NCBI GenBank assembly: GCA_039989475.1
Contig: JBDXHU010000012.1
Span: forward strand, 186,001-250,000
DNA from: JBDXHU01 sp039989475
GTDB taxonomy: Bacteria; Pseudomonadota; Gammaproteobacteria; Pseudomonadales; Halieaceae
Length of the DNA stretch: 64,000 nucleotides
Direction of reading: 5' to 3'
The notes under the pieces were generated by a model, which saw only the letters and a program-made list of their open reading frames with translations, was not told where the DNA came from and made no database searches. Shown here piece by piece: positions 54,582 through 63,300 of the stretch (position 1 is the stretch's first letter; every line of letters begins with the position of its first letter). The translations under genes were made by a program, and so were the position numbers.

Positions 54582-55373
54582 TCACCCCCGCTGCGAAGAG
54601 CAGGACACCACCTCCCCGGTCATATAGCCGGAATAATCCGAGGCCAGGAACATCATCACATTGGCCACTTCCCAGACCTCGGCGGCGCGGCCGAAGGCTT
54701 CCTTGCTGGCCAACTCCTCCAGCAACTCCATCGGCGTGGTTTTCTTGAGGAACTCATGGAAGGCAATGGAGGGCGATACCGCGTTGATACGCACGCCGTG
54801 ATCGGCGGCCTCCAGGGCTGAGCAGCGGGTTAATGCCATCACCCCGGCCTTGGCAGCGGCGTAATGGCACTGCTCTTTCTGCGCCCGCCAGCCCAGTACC
54901 GAGGCGTTGTTGACGATCACCCCGGCGCCCCGGGGCTGCATCTTCCTGAGCATGGCCCGGGTCATGCGCATGGTGCCGGTCAGGGTGATATCAATCACCC
55001 GGTCCCACTCCTCGTCTTCCATCTCCACCAATAATTTTGTGCCACCGAGGCCGGCATTGTTGATCAGCACATCGACCCCACCGAGCCTGTCTTCTGCCGC
55101 ATCGACCAGGGCCTGCACCTCGGCTTCATCGGTGACATTGGCGAGCTGGCCGTAAACCTCATCCAGACCCGTGTGTTCTTTGAGTGCGGCAACCGCCTTC
55201 TCCAGTCTACCCTCGTGGATATCACTGATCATGACAGCACGAGCACCTTCCTCAGCGGCGCGGGTGGCCGCGGCAAAGCCGATGCCGGCACCCGCGGCGG
55301 CGGTGATTAGTACGCTCTTTCCCGCCAGCAAGTTGTGGCCGGGCACATAGGGTGGCGCTTCTTTCAATGCCAT
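54582..55373 (-). CDS. ipdF: Short-chain dehydrogenase, IpdF-like (steroid C/D-ring catabolism)
   Basis: 263-residue SDR. The dinucleotide motif is VLITAAAGAGIGFAAATRAA (residues 20-39), NNAG follows, and the catalytic Ser and Tyr/Lys are in NNASVLGW and HYAAAKAGV. The sequence LLAGKSVLITAAAGAGIG with the unusual Ala-rich motif resembles Mycobacterium IpdF (Rv3559c), which acts on the 5-hydroxyl of the HIP-CoA intermediate. It follows the FadE30-like gene by 12 nt, as ipdF and fadE30 are neighbours in mycobacteria. The specific reaction is inferred from family and context. Confidence 0.75.
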   Translation of the reverse strand: MALKEAPPYVPGHNLLAGKSVLITAAAGAGIGFAAATRAAEEGARAVMISDIHEGRLEKAVAALKEHTGLDEVYGQLANVTDEAEVQALVDAAEDRLGGVDVLINNAGLGGTKLLVEMEDEEWDRVIDITLTGTMRMTRAMLRKMQPRGAGVIVNNASVLGWRAQKEQCHYAAAKAGVMALTRCSALEAADHGVRINAVSPSIAFHEFLKKTTPMELLEELASKEAFGRAAEVWEVANVMMFLASDYSGYMTGEVVSCSSQRG

Positions 55374-55385
55374 TTCTGTTTCCTC

Positions 55386-56576
55386 CTATCCGCGCGGTTC
55401 ACGCGGCATACCAAGCGCGCGCTCGGCAATAATATTGCGTTGAATCTGGTTGGTGCCGCCGTAAATCGTATCGGCGCGGGTAAACAAGTGCATGCTCTGC
55501 AATCGGCTCAGCTCATAGGGACCCGCCGCGCAGATCTCCGCTTCCGGCCCCAGCACATCCATGGCCAGCTTGCCCAGGTTGCGGTGCCAGCTTGACCAGT
55601 ACAGTTTGTAGATCATCGCCTCCCTGTTCAGCGCTCCATCATCCCCGCCGCCCGACAGCATGCGCATGGCGCTGTAGCGCATGATGCGCAAACCCACATG
55701 GGCGTCGGCAATACGCTGACGCAGTGCCGGGTCCTGCCCCGCACCATTTTCCCGGGCGATACGCAGGATCTCGTCCAGCTCATTCTGGAACAACATCTGC
55801 TGGCCCAGGGTGGATACGCCACGCTCAAAGCCCAGCAAACCCATAGCCACCTTCCAGCCATCGCCGGGGGCGCCAACGATATCCCCGGCGCCACAGCGAG
55901 CTTCATCGAAGAACACCTCGTTGAATTCGCTGGTACCGGTCATCTGCTCAATCGGTCGTACATCCACGCCGGGCTGATCCATCTCCAGCAGGAAAAAGCC
56001 GAGTCCCTTGTGACCGACCGACTCGGGGTCGGTGCGGGCAATGACAAAGCAAAACTCCGACTCGGTGGCATTGGAGGTCCACACTTTCTGGCCGCTAATC
56101 CGCCACCGGCCGCTGGCCTCATCGAGGCGGGCTTTGGTTTTGACATTGGCCAGGTCGGAACCCGCACTGGGTTCGGAATAACCCTGGCACCAGTATTCAG
56201 TGCCATTGAGAATACCCGGCAGGAAGCGTTGCTTCTGCTCCTCGCTGCCGAAGGCAATCAGGGTCGGACCGGTCAGCCCCTCGCCAATATGACCCATGCG
56301 ACCGGGTCCACCGGCACGGGCGTATTCCTCGTGGAAGATCACCTGTTGTTCTATGGAGGCACCGCGACCGCCATACTCTGTCGGCCAACCGATACAGGTC
56401 CAGGCACCCTCGGCCAGCTTGCGTTCCCAGGCTTTGCGCTCCTCCGGGTACATATGCTCGTCGCCGGGGCCGCCACGGAATCGTATTGGCTCAAACTCAC
56501 CGCAGAGATTGTCGCGCAGCCAGCTGGCGATTTCCTCGCGGAACTGCTCGTCGGCGGCACTGAAGCTCAGTTTCAC
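55386..56576 (-). CDS. fadE30: Acyl-CoA dehydrogenase, FadE30-like
   Basis: 396-residue flavin acyl-CoA dehydrogenase. FAD/substrate motifs include WCQGYSEPSAGSDLANVKTK, WRISGQKVWTSNA and, at the end, DTIYGGTNQIQRNIIAERAL. The combination GFERGVSTLGQQ and TGTSEFNEVFFD is close to mycobacterial FadE30 (Rv3560c), which desaturates 5-OH-HIC-CoA in steroid ring C/D breakdown. It overlaps the next acyl-CoA dehydrogenase gene by 4 nt, so the two may form a hetero-oligomer. Confidence 0.78.
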   Translation of the reverse strand: MKLSFSAADEQFREEIASWLRDNLCGEFEPIRFRGGPGDEHMYPEERKAWERKLAEGAWTCIGWPTEYGGRGASIEQQVIFHEEYARAGGPGRMGHIGEGLTGPTLIAFGSEEQKQRFLPGILNGTEYWCQGYSEPSAGSDLANVKTKARLDEASGRWRISGQKVWTSNATESEFCFVIARTDPESVGHKGLGFFLLEMDQPGVDVRPIEQMTGTSEFNEVFFDEARCGAGDIVGAPGDGWKVAMGLLGFERGVSTLGQQMLFQNELDEILRIARENGAGQDPALRQRIADAHVGLRIMRYSAMRMLSGGGDDGALNREAMIYKLYWSSWHRNLGKLAMDVLGPEAEICAAGPYELSRLQSMHLFTRADTIYGGTNQIQRNIIAERALGMPREPRG

Positions 56577-57742
56577 AGTACCACCTCCGCATCCAGTAGC
56601 TGACTGGCTATACGTTCGCGGTGATAGGCGCCGTTTCCTAACAAGGCCTCGGAGGAACGGGCCCGCTTAAAATAGAGCTGGATGTCGTATTCCCAGGTAA
56701 AACCAACGCCGCCGTGCAACTGGATGCCGGTGCCGGCATTAAAGAAATAAGCATCGGAACACCAGGCCTTGGCAATGCTGGCGGCCTCCGCCAGTTCTCC
56801 GGCCATGGGCCCATCCTCGAATACTTCCTGGGCCACACAGGCGGCGTAATAGATCGCCGAGCGCGCCGCCTCGGCCTTGACCATCATATCCGCCGCCTTG
56901 TGTTTTACTGCCTGGTAACTGGCGATGGGTCGATTGAACTGCACCCGATCCTGGGTATAGGCCACGGTGGAGTCCAGCGCCTGCTGGGCGCCACCGGCCT
57001 GCTCTGCGGCCACCGCAATCGTGGCGAGATCAATAATCTGTGCCAGCTGAGGCCAGGCTTGTCCTTCCGCACCCAGGCGATTGGCCTGCGACACTTTCAC
57101 ATCCGTCAGCCGCAATTCAGCCTGTTTACGGGTCTGGTCCATGGTCGGTAGCCATTCCCGCTCGACCCCGGCAGTCTCGGCGGGAACCAGGAACAGGCTG
57201 ACACCGTTCTCTGCGCTGCTGCCGGGCTCCCGGGCTGCGACAATCAGCAGTTCCGCACTATGACCATCGGGAACATAACGCCAGCTGCCATTTAACAGAT
57301 AGTCATCACCATCGCGCTGATACTCTCCTTCCACCGCCGTGGCATCCCAGCGACCATTGCTTCCGGTATAGGCCAGGGTCGCGGTGCGCCCCTCTATAAT
57401 CTGGCCAAGATATTCGGTCTTCTGGGCTTCATCGCCCGCGATCAGCAAGGCGTTCACCCCCAGGCACACGGTGGAAAAATACGGCGAGCACAACAGGTAA
57501 CGGCCCATTTGTTCCAGCGTCGCCACCAGTTCCACGTAACCCAGGCCCAGGCCACCATAGTGTTCCGGAATATGCAGGGCCGGCCAGTACAGCTCCTCGC
57601 AAATGCGCTGCCACAGCGCCACGTCGTAGCCGGCCTCTGTCGCCATGGCCGCACGCACCGCCTCGCTGGTGGACACTTCCGCCAGGAAGGCCGCCGCGGT
57701 GTCGCGGATCATCTGCTGTTCTTCGCTAAAACTGAATTCCAT
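56573..57742 (-). CDS. Acyl-CoA dehydrogenase-like subunit, partner of the FadE30-like protein
   Basis: 389-residue acyl-CoA dehydrogenase family member. The N-terminus MEFSFSEEQQMIRDTAAAFLAE and the late LHGGVGFTWEYDIQLYFKRARSS are typical, but the central region is divergent and lacks the usual SEPxAGSD motif (here YTGSNGRWDATAVEG). It is of the short-partner type found in alpha2-beta2 steroid dehydrogenases, in which only one subunit of each pair keeps the catalytic base. Which FadE it corresponds to is not clear. Confidence 0.78.
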   Translation of the reverse strand: MEFSFSEEQQMIRDTAAAFLAEVSTSEAVRAAMATEAGYDVALWQRICEELYWPALHIPEHYGGLGLGYVELVATLEQMGRYLLCSPYFSTVCLGVNALLIAGDEAQKTEYLGQIIEGRTATLAYTGSNGRWDATAVEGEYQRDGDDYLLNGSWRYVPDGHSAELLIVAAREPGSSAENGVSLFLVPAETAGVEREWLPTMDQTRKQAELRLTDVKVSQANRLGAEGQAWPQLAQIIDLATIAVAAEQAGGAQQALDSTVAYTQDRVQFNRPIASYQAVKHKAADMMVKAEAARSAIYYAACVAQEVFEDGPMAGELAEAASIAKAWCSDAYFFNAGTGIQLHGGVGFTWEYDIQLYFKRARSSEALLGNGAYHRERIASQLLDAEVVL

Positions 57743-57783
57743 CGAGCTTGCCCATTGTCCTCTATGCGTAATTACCCAAAAAC

Positions 57784-58671
57784 TTACATTCCCCAGACTT
57801 TCTGCGCGGGCTCTTCCTTGCCCAACAATACCTCCACGGCCTCACCGATTTCGGCGGGCTGCCAACGCTCGCCCTTGTCGACGCCCTCGGTGGTGCGCCA
57901 GCCGTCGCAGATACAAATGCGGCCACCCTCCGACTCAAATATCCGGCCACTGACATGGGCCGCTGCCGGGGATGCCAGCCAGGCCACCAGCGATGACACA
58001 TTCTCCGGGGCAAAATGATCGAAGCTGCCATCGTCGGGCTGCTTCATGCGTTCGGCCATCGCCTCTACCGCAGTGGTCATTCCGGTGCGGGCACTGGGCG
58101 CCAGCGCGTTGGCGGTTATCCCGTAGCGCGCTAACTCGGCGGCCTGGTTCAGGGTCAGGGCAGCAATACCGGCCTTGGCCGCGGCATAGTTGGACTGGCC
58201 AATAGATCCCTGCAGTCCGGCACCCGAGGTGGTGTTGATAATGCGCGCGTCTACTGCCTTGCCTTCCTTGGACTGGCCGCGCCAGTAGTGCACCGCGTGG
58301 GAGGATATACAGAAGTGCCCCTTCAGGTGCACCGCCATGATGGCGTCCCACTCGGCCTCGGTCATGGAGGCAAACATGCGGTCTCGGTTTATGCCGGCGT
58401 TATTGACCACGATGTGCAGGTCACCAAAGCTGTCGATAGCCTGCTTGATCGCATTAAGGCTGTCGTCATAATTGGTAATATCCGAGCTGTTGACCACGGC
58501 CTTGCCGCCGCTGGCACTTATCTCATCCACCACCGCCTGGGCCGCCTCGGTGTTGATATCGTTGACGACTACCGCACAACCCTCGGCCGCCATAACCCGC
58601 GCATGGGCAGCACCCAGGCCGCCACCGGCGCCGGTGATGATCGCTACTCGACCTTCCAGAATCCCACTCAT
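57784..58671 (-). CDS. Short-chain dehydrogenase, (3R)-hydroxyacyl-CoA dehydrogenase type
   Basis: 295-residue SDR of the MFE-2/HSD17B4 N-domain type. The cofactor motif is GAGGGLGAAHARVM (residues 14-27); NNAGINRDRMFASMTEAEW and SNYAAAKAGIAALTL contain the catalytic Asn, Tyr and Lys. The closest known setting is the SDR Rv3548c in the mycobacterial KstR2 regulon, which supports a role in side chain or ring C/D beta-oxidation. The exact substrate is not deducible. Confidence 0.82.
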   Translation of the reverse strand: MSGILEGRVAIITGAGGGLGAAHARVMAAEGCAVVVNDINTEAAQAVVDEISASGGKAVVNSSDITNYDDSLNAIKQAIDSFGDLHIVVNNAGINRDRMFASMTEAEWDAIMAVHLKGHFCISSHAVHYWRGQSKEGKAVDARIINTTSGAGLQGSIGQSNYAAAKAGIAALTLNQAAELARYGITANALAPSARTGMTTAVEAMAERMKQPDDGSFDHFAPENVSSLVAWLASPAAAHVSGRIFESEGGRICICDGWRTTEGVDKGERWQPAEIGEAVEVLLGKEEPAQKVWGM

Positions 58672-58714
58672 CTATCGCTTCCTCTTATACATAGCTTCAG
58701 CGTTTTCGCTGCTG

Positions 58715-58825
58715 CCCCGGCAAACAGCTGATACTTCCGGGACACGCTGTAAATACGTCCCTGTACGCTCGGCGGCGGCCGTCCATGGCCGCCGACGGTC
58801 CCGGAAGTACCAGCTATTCCCCGGG
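58715..58825. repeat. Palindromic intergenic repeat element, copy A
   Basis: A 111-bp element in the 172-nt gap between the SDR and thiolase genes. The outer arms (around CCCCGG and CCGGG, then AGCTG-ATACTTCCGGGAC against GTCCCGGAAGTACCAGCT) enclose a second palindrome GGCGGCGGCCGTCCATGGCCGCCG. The interior shares GGACACGCTGT-AATACGTCC-TGTACGCTC with copy B at 62244, so this is a dispersed family. No ORF is carried. Confidence 0.88.
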
Positions 58826-58843
58826 ACAGCCCAAATCTCCGAG

Positions 58844-59992
58844 TTACAGCCTTTCAATAATTGTTACGTTGGCCTGACCGCCACCTTCACACATGGTTTG
58901 TAAGCCGTAGCGACCGCCGGTGCGTTCCAGTTCGTGCAGCAGCGTGGTCATCAACTTGGTACCGGTAGCACCCAGCGGGTGACCGAGTGCAATAGCGCCA
59001 CCGTTCACATTGGTCTTCTCGTGGGGGTAAGCGGTGTCCTTGAGCCAGGCCATGGGGACCGAGGCGAAGGCCTCGTTAATCTCCACCAGGTCTATGTCCT
59101 CCAGCTTCATGCCGGCTTTCTTCATTGCGTATTCCGTGGCAGGAATCGGTGCGGTCAACATCCAGATTGGATCGTCGGCGCGCACACTCATGTGATGTAT
59201 GCGAGCCCGCGGTGTCAGCTGGTAGCGCTTCAACGCATCCTCCGACACCAGCAGCATGGCTGAGGCGCCGTCGCAGGTCTGGCTCGATACCGCTGCGGTA
59301 ATTGTGCCTCCCTCGGCCAGCGGCAACAGTTCCGCCATTTTTTCCAGGGAGGTCTGGCGCGGCGTCTCGTCCATCTCCACCCCTTCCATGGGTAACACCT
59401 CCCGGTCAAAGCGCCCTTCCTCGATCGCCCGCAGCGCCCGGCTGTGGGATTCCAATGCGAAGGCCTCCATCTCTTCCCGACTCAGTTTCCACTTGTCGGC
59501 AATCATCTGCGCCGAGTTGAACTGGGACACCGGGGTATCGCCGTAACGCGCCGTCCAGCCCTGGGAGCCGGAAAAGGGGTCGCTGAAACCCAGCGGCTCG
59601 GCCGCCAGCATGGCCGAGGAAATCGGGATCGAACTCATGGTCTGCACTCCGCCGGCCACCACCACATCATTGATACCTGACATGATCGCCTGGGCGGCGA
59701 AGTGCACGGATTGCTGGGAGGAACCACACTGTCGGTCGATGGTGGTACCCGGCACTTCCTGGGCCAGGCCTGCCGCCAGCCAACAGGTGCGGGCAATATC
59801 GCCCGCCAGTGGTCCGATGGCATCGACACAGCCGAACATCACGTCGTCGTAATCGCTGTCGGGGATATTGTTGCGCTCTACCAATGCCTTGAGTACATGA
59901 GCACCCAGGTCGGCGCCATGTACATGGGCCAGGCCACCGCGTCGGCGCCCGGTCGGGGTGCGCACCGCATCTACAATATAGGCTTCAGCCAT
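58844..59992 (-). CDS. fadA6: Thiolase, FadA6-like (steroid C/D-ring catabolism)
   Basis: 382-residue acetyl-CoA acyltransferase. The nucleophile is Cys89 in IDRQCGSSQQ, His338 is in ALGHPLGATG and Cys368 in MCEGGGQ. The stretches GCVDAIGPLAGDIARTCWLAAG and VQTMSSIPISSAM are distinctive of mycobacterial FadA6 (Rv3556c), the thiolase of late HIP degradation. It lies 12 nt before the end of the acyl-CoA dehydrogenase gene at 60005. Confidence 0.85.
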   Translation of the reverse strand: MAEAYIVDAVRTPTGRRRGGLAHVHGADLGAHVLKALVERNNIPDSDYDDVMFGCVDAIGPLAGDIARTCWLAAGLAQEVPGTTIDRQCGSSQQSVHFAAQAIMSGINDVVVAGGVQTMSSIPISSAMLAAEPLGFSDPFSGSQGWTARYGDTPVSQFNSAQMIADKWKLSREEMEAFALESHSRALRAIEEGRFDREVLPMEGVEMDETPRQTSLEKMAELLPLAEGGTITAAVSSQTCDGASAMLLVSEDALKRYQLTPRARIHHMSVRADDPIWMLTAPIPATEYAMKKAGMKLEDIDLVEINEAFASVPMAWLKDTAYPHEKTNVNGGAIALGHPLGATGTKLMTTLLHELERTGGRYGLQTMCEGGGQANVTIIERL

Positions 59993-60004
59993 CGTTCTAC
60001 TCCT

Positions 60005-61042
60005 CTAAAAGGTGGCGCCGGCGCCCAGCGCCGCACCCTCTGCGAAAATTGATTCAGCCACTCGCTGCTTGTGTAATCCGGTATCGCCCCAGCTACCTGC
60101 CATGGCCCAGGCCTTCTTCATATAAATATGCAGATCGACTTCCCAGGTGTAGCCCATGGCGCCATGCAACTGGATACAGTTTTTCGCCGCCAGATTGGCC
60201 GCGGCGCAGGCCGCCAGCTTGGCGTGACTGACAGTGACCGCGGCACCATCGGAATCATGGGCCAGGGCGTAAGCCGCCCGGTACACCGGCGCCTTGGCAT
60301 ATTCCAGGCTGACCGCCACATTGGCCATGTGGTGCTTGACCGCCTGGAAGGAACCAATGGCTTTACCGAACTGCTGGCGATCACCGCTATAGGCCACCGA
60401 CAAATCCACCATGCGCTGGGCCAGGCCCAGGCACTGGGCGGCATTGGCCAGGGCGCCGCGATTCAGTGCCGCCGCGATCAGCTCGCCATCTCCGCTAACC
60501 GGGGTTGCCGCCGAGGTATCGAATTCCACCGCGAACAACTGCCGCGAGGGATCCACCGAGGCGTTGGCGCGAATAGTCGCAGCGGCTGGATCAAGCACAT
60601 ACAGCACTTCATCTCGCTCCAGTATTAACAGGTCGGCCACATGGGCGTCTTCTACCGGTCCGTTTAGCGCCAGGCCCACAACCACCCTGGCCTCACCCAC
60701 GGCAATCCTGGGCAACCATTGCGCCGCCAGTTCGCCACCGATATCACGAAGCATCGGCACCGCCACCAGGGCCGTATGCACCAGTGGCTCCGGCAGCGCC
60801 ACGTAGCCGCATTCCTGGGCCAGCAGCACGAAGTCCAACTCTGTCATGCCGAGACCGCCAAACTCCTCCGGCACTGTCATACCCACCAGGCCCAACTCCG
60901 TGAGTTGCCCCCACAGTTCATCACTGCGACCGCTTTCCGAATCCCAGAGATTACGAATAGCTTCCGGCGTGACTTCCTTGACCAGGAAATCGCGCACCGA
61001 TTGCTGGAACAACAGTTGGTCTTCGCTGAAGGTAAAGTTCAT
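60005..61042 (-). CDS. fadE32: Acyl-CoA dehydrogenase-like subunit, FadE32/33-like
   Basis: 345-residue short acyl-CoA dehydrogenase. It opens MNFTFSEDQLLFQQSVRDFL and ends with LHGAMGYTWEVDLHIYMKKAWAM. It lacks the SEPxAGSD motif, as partner subunits of heteromeric steroid dehydrogenases do. Its start overlaps the end of the FadE31-like gene by 4 nt. In mycobacteria fadE31-fadE32-fadE33 are adjacent and encode enzymes of ring C/D cleavage products (IpdE1-IpdE2). Numbering here is tentative. Confidence 0.75.
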   Translation of the reverse strand: MNFTFSEDQLLFQQSVRDFLVKEVTPEAIRNLWDSESGRSDELWGQLTELGLVGMTVPEEFGGLGMTELDFVLLAQECGYVALPEPLVHTALVAVPMLRDIGGELAAQWLPRIAVGEARVVVGLALNGPVEDAHVADLLILERDEVLYVLDPAAATIRANASVDPSRQLFAVEFDTSAATPVSGDGELIAAALNRGALANAAQCLGLAQRMVDLSVAYSGDRQQFGKAIGSFQAVKHHMANVAVSLEYAKAPVYRAAYALAHDSDGAAVTVSHAKLAACAAANLAAKNCIQLHGAMGYTWEVDLHIYMKKAWAMAGSWGDTGLHKQRVAESIFAEGAALGAGATF

Positions 61043-62202
61043 CGCGGCATGCCCAGCATTCTCTCGGCAATAATATTGCGCTGTATTTCATTGGTACCGG
61101 CGTATATCGGTCCCGACTGGGAGAACAACCAGCCATCCAGCCAGTTGCCGACGCCGTCCGCATCCGGCGCATGAGGCCAGAGTTCTGCGCGAGCGCCGAG
61201 AATACTCAAGGCGGTGGCATGCATACGCTGGTCCAGTTCTGACCAGAAGATTTTGTTGGTCGAGGCCTCGGCGCCAATCTTGCCGCCGGCCATCATGCGG
61301 CAGGCTGTCTGGTAAGTAGTCAGGCAATAACTCTCCGCATCCAGGTAGGCCTGCATCACCGCATCACGCACCGCCGGATCGCGATCCGCACTGTCTCGAT
61401 TTTCCCTATACAACTCCACCAGCCGCCGTGCTGTTTCCTGGAAACGTGCAGGCGAGCGCAACATCAGTCCGCGCTCAAAGCCGGCTGTCGCCATCGCCAC
61501 CGCCCAGCCCTCGCCCTCTCCACCGAGCCGATTCTCCAGCGGCACTTCGACATTGTCGAAGAAGATCTCGGCAAACCCGGGCAAGCCATCCAGCTGCGGG
61601 ATCGGTCTTACGGTTATACCCGGCAAATCCAGCGGCACCAGGATAAAGGTCAGCCCATGATGGCGCTCGGAATCCGGGTCGGTGCGAAACATGCCGAAAC
61701 ACCAGTCCGCCCACACCGCCCGGGTCGACCAGGTTTTCTGGCCATTGATCACATAGTGGTCTCCATCGAGGTCGGCCCGGGAGCGTATCGCCGCCATGTC
61801 AGATCCCGCATTGGGCTCCGACCAACCCTGGGACCAGACTTCCTCCCCGGTCGCCATCTTCGGCAGGAAGCGCGCTTTCTGCTCTGCCGTGCCATATTCC
61901 ATCAGGGTCGGTCCCAGCAAAAAGATCCCGTTCTGGTTTACCCGCAGCGGCGCACCCGCGCGATAATACTCTTCCTCGAAGATCAGCCACTCGATCAGGT
62001 CACAGCCACGACCTCCCAACTCTTCCGGCCAGGTCACCATTCCCCAACGTCCGCTATTGAGCGTCGCCTCCCACTCACGGTGCTGTTGAAAACCTTCCTC
62101 GGTATCGAAGCTCTTCAGTGGCTCGGCCGGCACATTGGCCGCCAGCCAACTCCTGACTTCTTCGCGGAAGGCTTGTTGTTCGTTTGTGTAGCTCAAATCC
62201 AT
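61039..62202 (-). CDS. fadE31: Acyl-CoA dehydrogenase, FadE31-like
   Basis: 387-residue acyl-CoA dehydrogenase. Distinctive blocks are MVTWPEELGGRGCDLIEWL, WSQGWSEPNAGSDMAAIRS, NGQKTWSTRAVWADWCFG and GFERGLMLRSPARF, which match the FadE31 group of the KstR2 regulon. The C-terminal IYAGTNEIQRNIIAERMLG is the FAD-binding end. First dehydrogenase after the repeat-rich gap; forms a translationally coupled pair with the next gene. Confidence 0.8.
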   Translation of the reverse strand: MDLSYTNEQQAFREEVRSWLAANVPAEPLKSFDTEEGFQQHREWEATLNSGRWGMVTWPEELGGRGCDLIEWLIFEEEYYRAGAPLRVNQNGIFLLGPTLMEYGTAEQKARFLPKMATGEEVWSQGWSEPNAGSDMAAIRSRADLDGDHYVINGQKTWSTRAVWADWCFGMFRTDPDSERHHGLTFILVPLDLPGITVRPIPQLDGLPGFAEIFFDNVEVPLENRLGGEGEGWAVAMATAGFERGLMLRSPARFQETARRLVELYRENRDSADRDPAVRDAVMQAYLDAESYCLTTYQTACRMMAGGKIGAEASTNKIFWSELDQRMHATALSILGARAELWPHAPDADGVGNWLDGWLFSQSGPIYAGTNEIQRNIIAERMLGMPR

Positions 62203-62243
62203 TCGTTCAGTCAGCTCTTCAGTGTTGCTTGTGCGCCGGGAGC

Positions 62244-62357
62244 GTCTCGGTCAGCAACCTGCTCCTTCCAGGACACGCTGTGAATACGTCCATGTACGCT
62301 CGACGGCGACATCCCTGTCGCCGACGGTCCCGGAAGGAGCAGGTCACCGCCCGAGAC
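62244..62357. repeat. Palindromic intergenic repeat element, copy B
   Basis: A 114-bp element homologous to copy A at 58715. Outer arms GTCTCGG and CCGAGAC, then ACCTGCTCCTTCC and GGAAGGAGCAGGT, surround a core GGCGACATCCCTGTCGCC. The inner block GGACACGCTGTGAATACGTCC-TGTACGCTCG is shared with copy A. It lies in the 339-nt gap between the FadE31-like and EchA20-like genes. Confidence 0.88.
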
Positions 62358-62390
62358 TTCGTGCCAAACTTGACGAGTGATCCGGTGTGA

Positions 62391-62528
62391 GTGGGCGATG
62401 GTGTATATGCTTTTTCGAGACCGTGGCCGACAGGGATGTCGGCCTCGAGCCCCCATGGACGGGTTTAGGGCCCGCCCCGCTTTATCGGGTGCGGCGCGTC
62501 TCGAAAAAGCATATACATCAGCGCCCAC
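62391..62528. repeat. MITE-like inverted-repeat element
   Basis: A 138-bp element with 31-bp terminal inverted repeats (62391-62421 and 62498-62528) that match at 29 of 31 positions; the inner 20 bp are identical. The interior has a palindrome GGCCGACAGGGATGTCGGCC, whose 14-bp centre is the reverse complement of the core of copy B. No ORF and no clear target-site duplication. It follows copy B by 33 nt and ends 13 nt before the EchA20-like stop codon. Confidence 0.85.
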
Positions 62529-62541
62529 GGTTCCAGCAACA

Positions 62542-63300
62542 TCACTCATCAAACTTCGCATCACGTTTCTCAACAAAAGCGTCGCGGGTTTCCTGGGAGT
62601 CCTCGTGGGTGTAGGCCTCATAGGTGAAGCCCTGCTCCCAGCGGTACTTGTCCTCGAGATTGCCGTCTTCGATACCCGTCAGGGATTCCTTGGCGATCTG
62701 CACCATCGCCGGGGACTTCTCGGCGATTTTTGCCGCAATCTCCCGGGCAGCATCCAGCAGTTGATCCCGTGGCACCACCCGCTCGATAGCACCCAGGCGA
62801 TAGGCTTCCTCGGCGTCGATGAACTCGCCGGTGAAATACATGTAGCGCACTTTTTGAACGGGGAACAGGCGCTGCAGGTGGGCGCCACCGCCCATGGCGC
62901 CGCGATCAATTTCCGGCACACCGAATCGCGCGCAATCGGAGCAGAGCACGATGTCCGCAGCACCCGCCATGCCGATGCCGCCACCCAGTACAAATCCGTG
63001 CAGGGCGACGATCACCGGTTTGGGGTTGCGGTGAATGGCGCGGAAGGTTTCGTAGTTGCCTTTGTTGACGTCCAGGATCTTGCTGGCGTCGGCAGCCAGT
63101 TCCTTTATGTCGACCCCGGCGCAAAAGCCCTTGCCTTCACCGCCGATCACAATCACTCGTACCGCGTCGTTCTCACCCAGCGCGTCGATCTCCGCGGCAA
63201 TGGCAAACCAGCCGGCACTGTCGAAGGCGTTGACCGGGGGATGGTCCAGCAGCATTTCGGCAACGCCGTCATGCAGTGTGGTTTTAAACGGTTTAGACAT
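62542..63300 (-). CDS. echA20: Enoyl-CoA hydratase/isomerase family ring hydrolase, EchA20-like
   Basis: 252-residue crotonase. The family core includes GKGFCAGVDIKELAADASKI and HGFVLGGGIGMAGAADIVLCS, with EIDRGAMGGGAHLQRLFP. The C-terminal YRWEQGFTYEAYTHEDSQETRDAFVEKR resembles mycobacterial EchA20 (Rv3550), which opens steroid ring C by hydrolysis of HIEC-CoA. ATG 63300 is chosen (MSKPFKTTL), overlapping the end of the IpdC gene by 8 nt. The longer frame to 63363 is not conserved-looking. Confidence 0.82.
   Translation of the reverse strand: MSKPFKTTLHDGVAEMLLDHPPVNAFDSAGWFAIAAEIDALGENDAVRVIVIGGEGKGFCAGVDIKELAADASKILDVNKGNYETFRAIHRNPKPVIVALHGFVLGGGIGMAGAADIVLCSDCARFGVPEIDRGAMGGGAHLQRLFPVQKVRYMYFTGEFIDAEEAYRLGAIERVVPRDQLLDAAREIAAKIAEKSPAMVQIAKESLTGIEDGNLEDKYRWEQGFTYEAYTHEDSQETRDAFVEKRDAKFDE

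Noticed and set aside
62244..62528. CRISPR-like repeat array
   Set aside because: The repeats are palindromic elements of different sequence, not regular direct repeats with unique spacers, and no cas gene is near.
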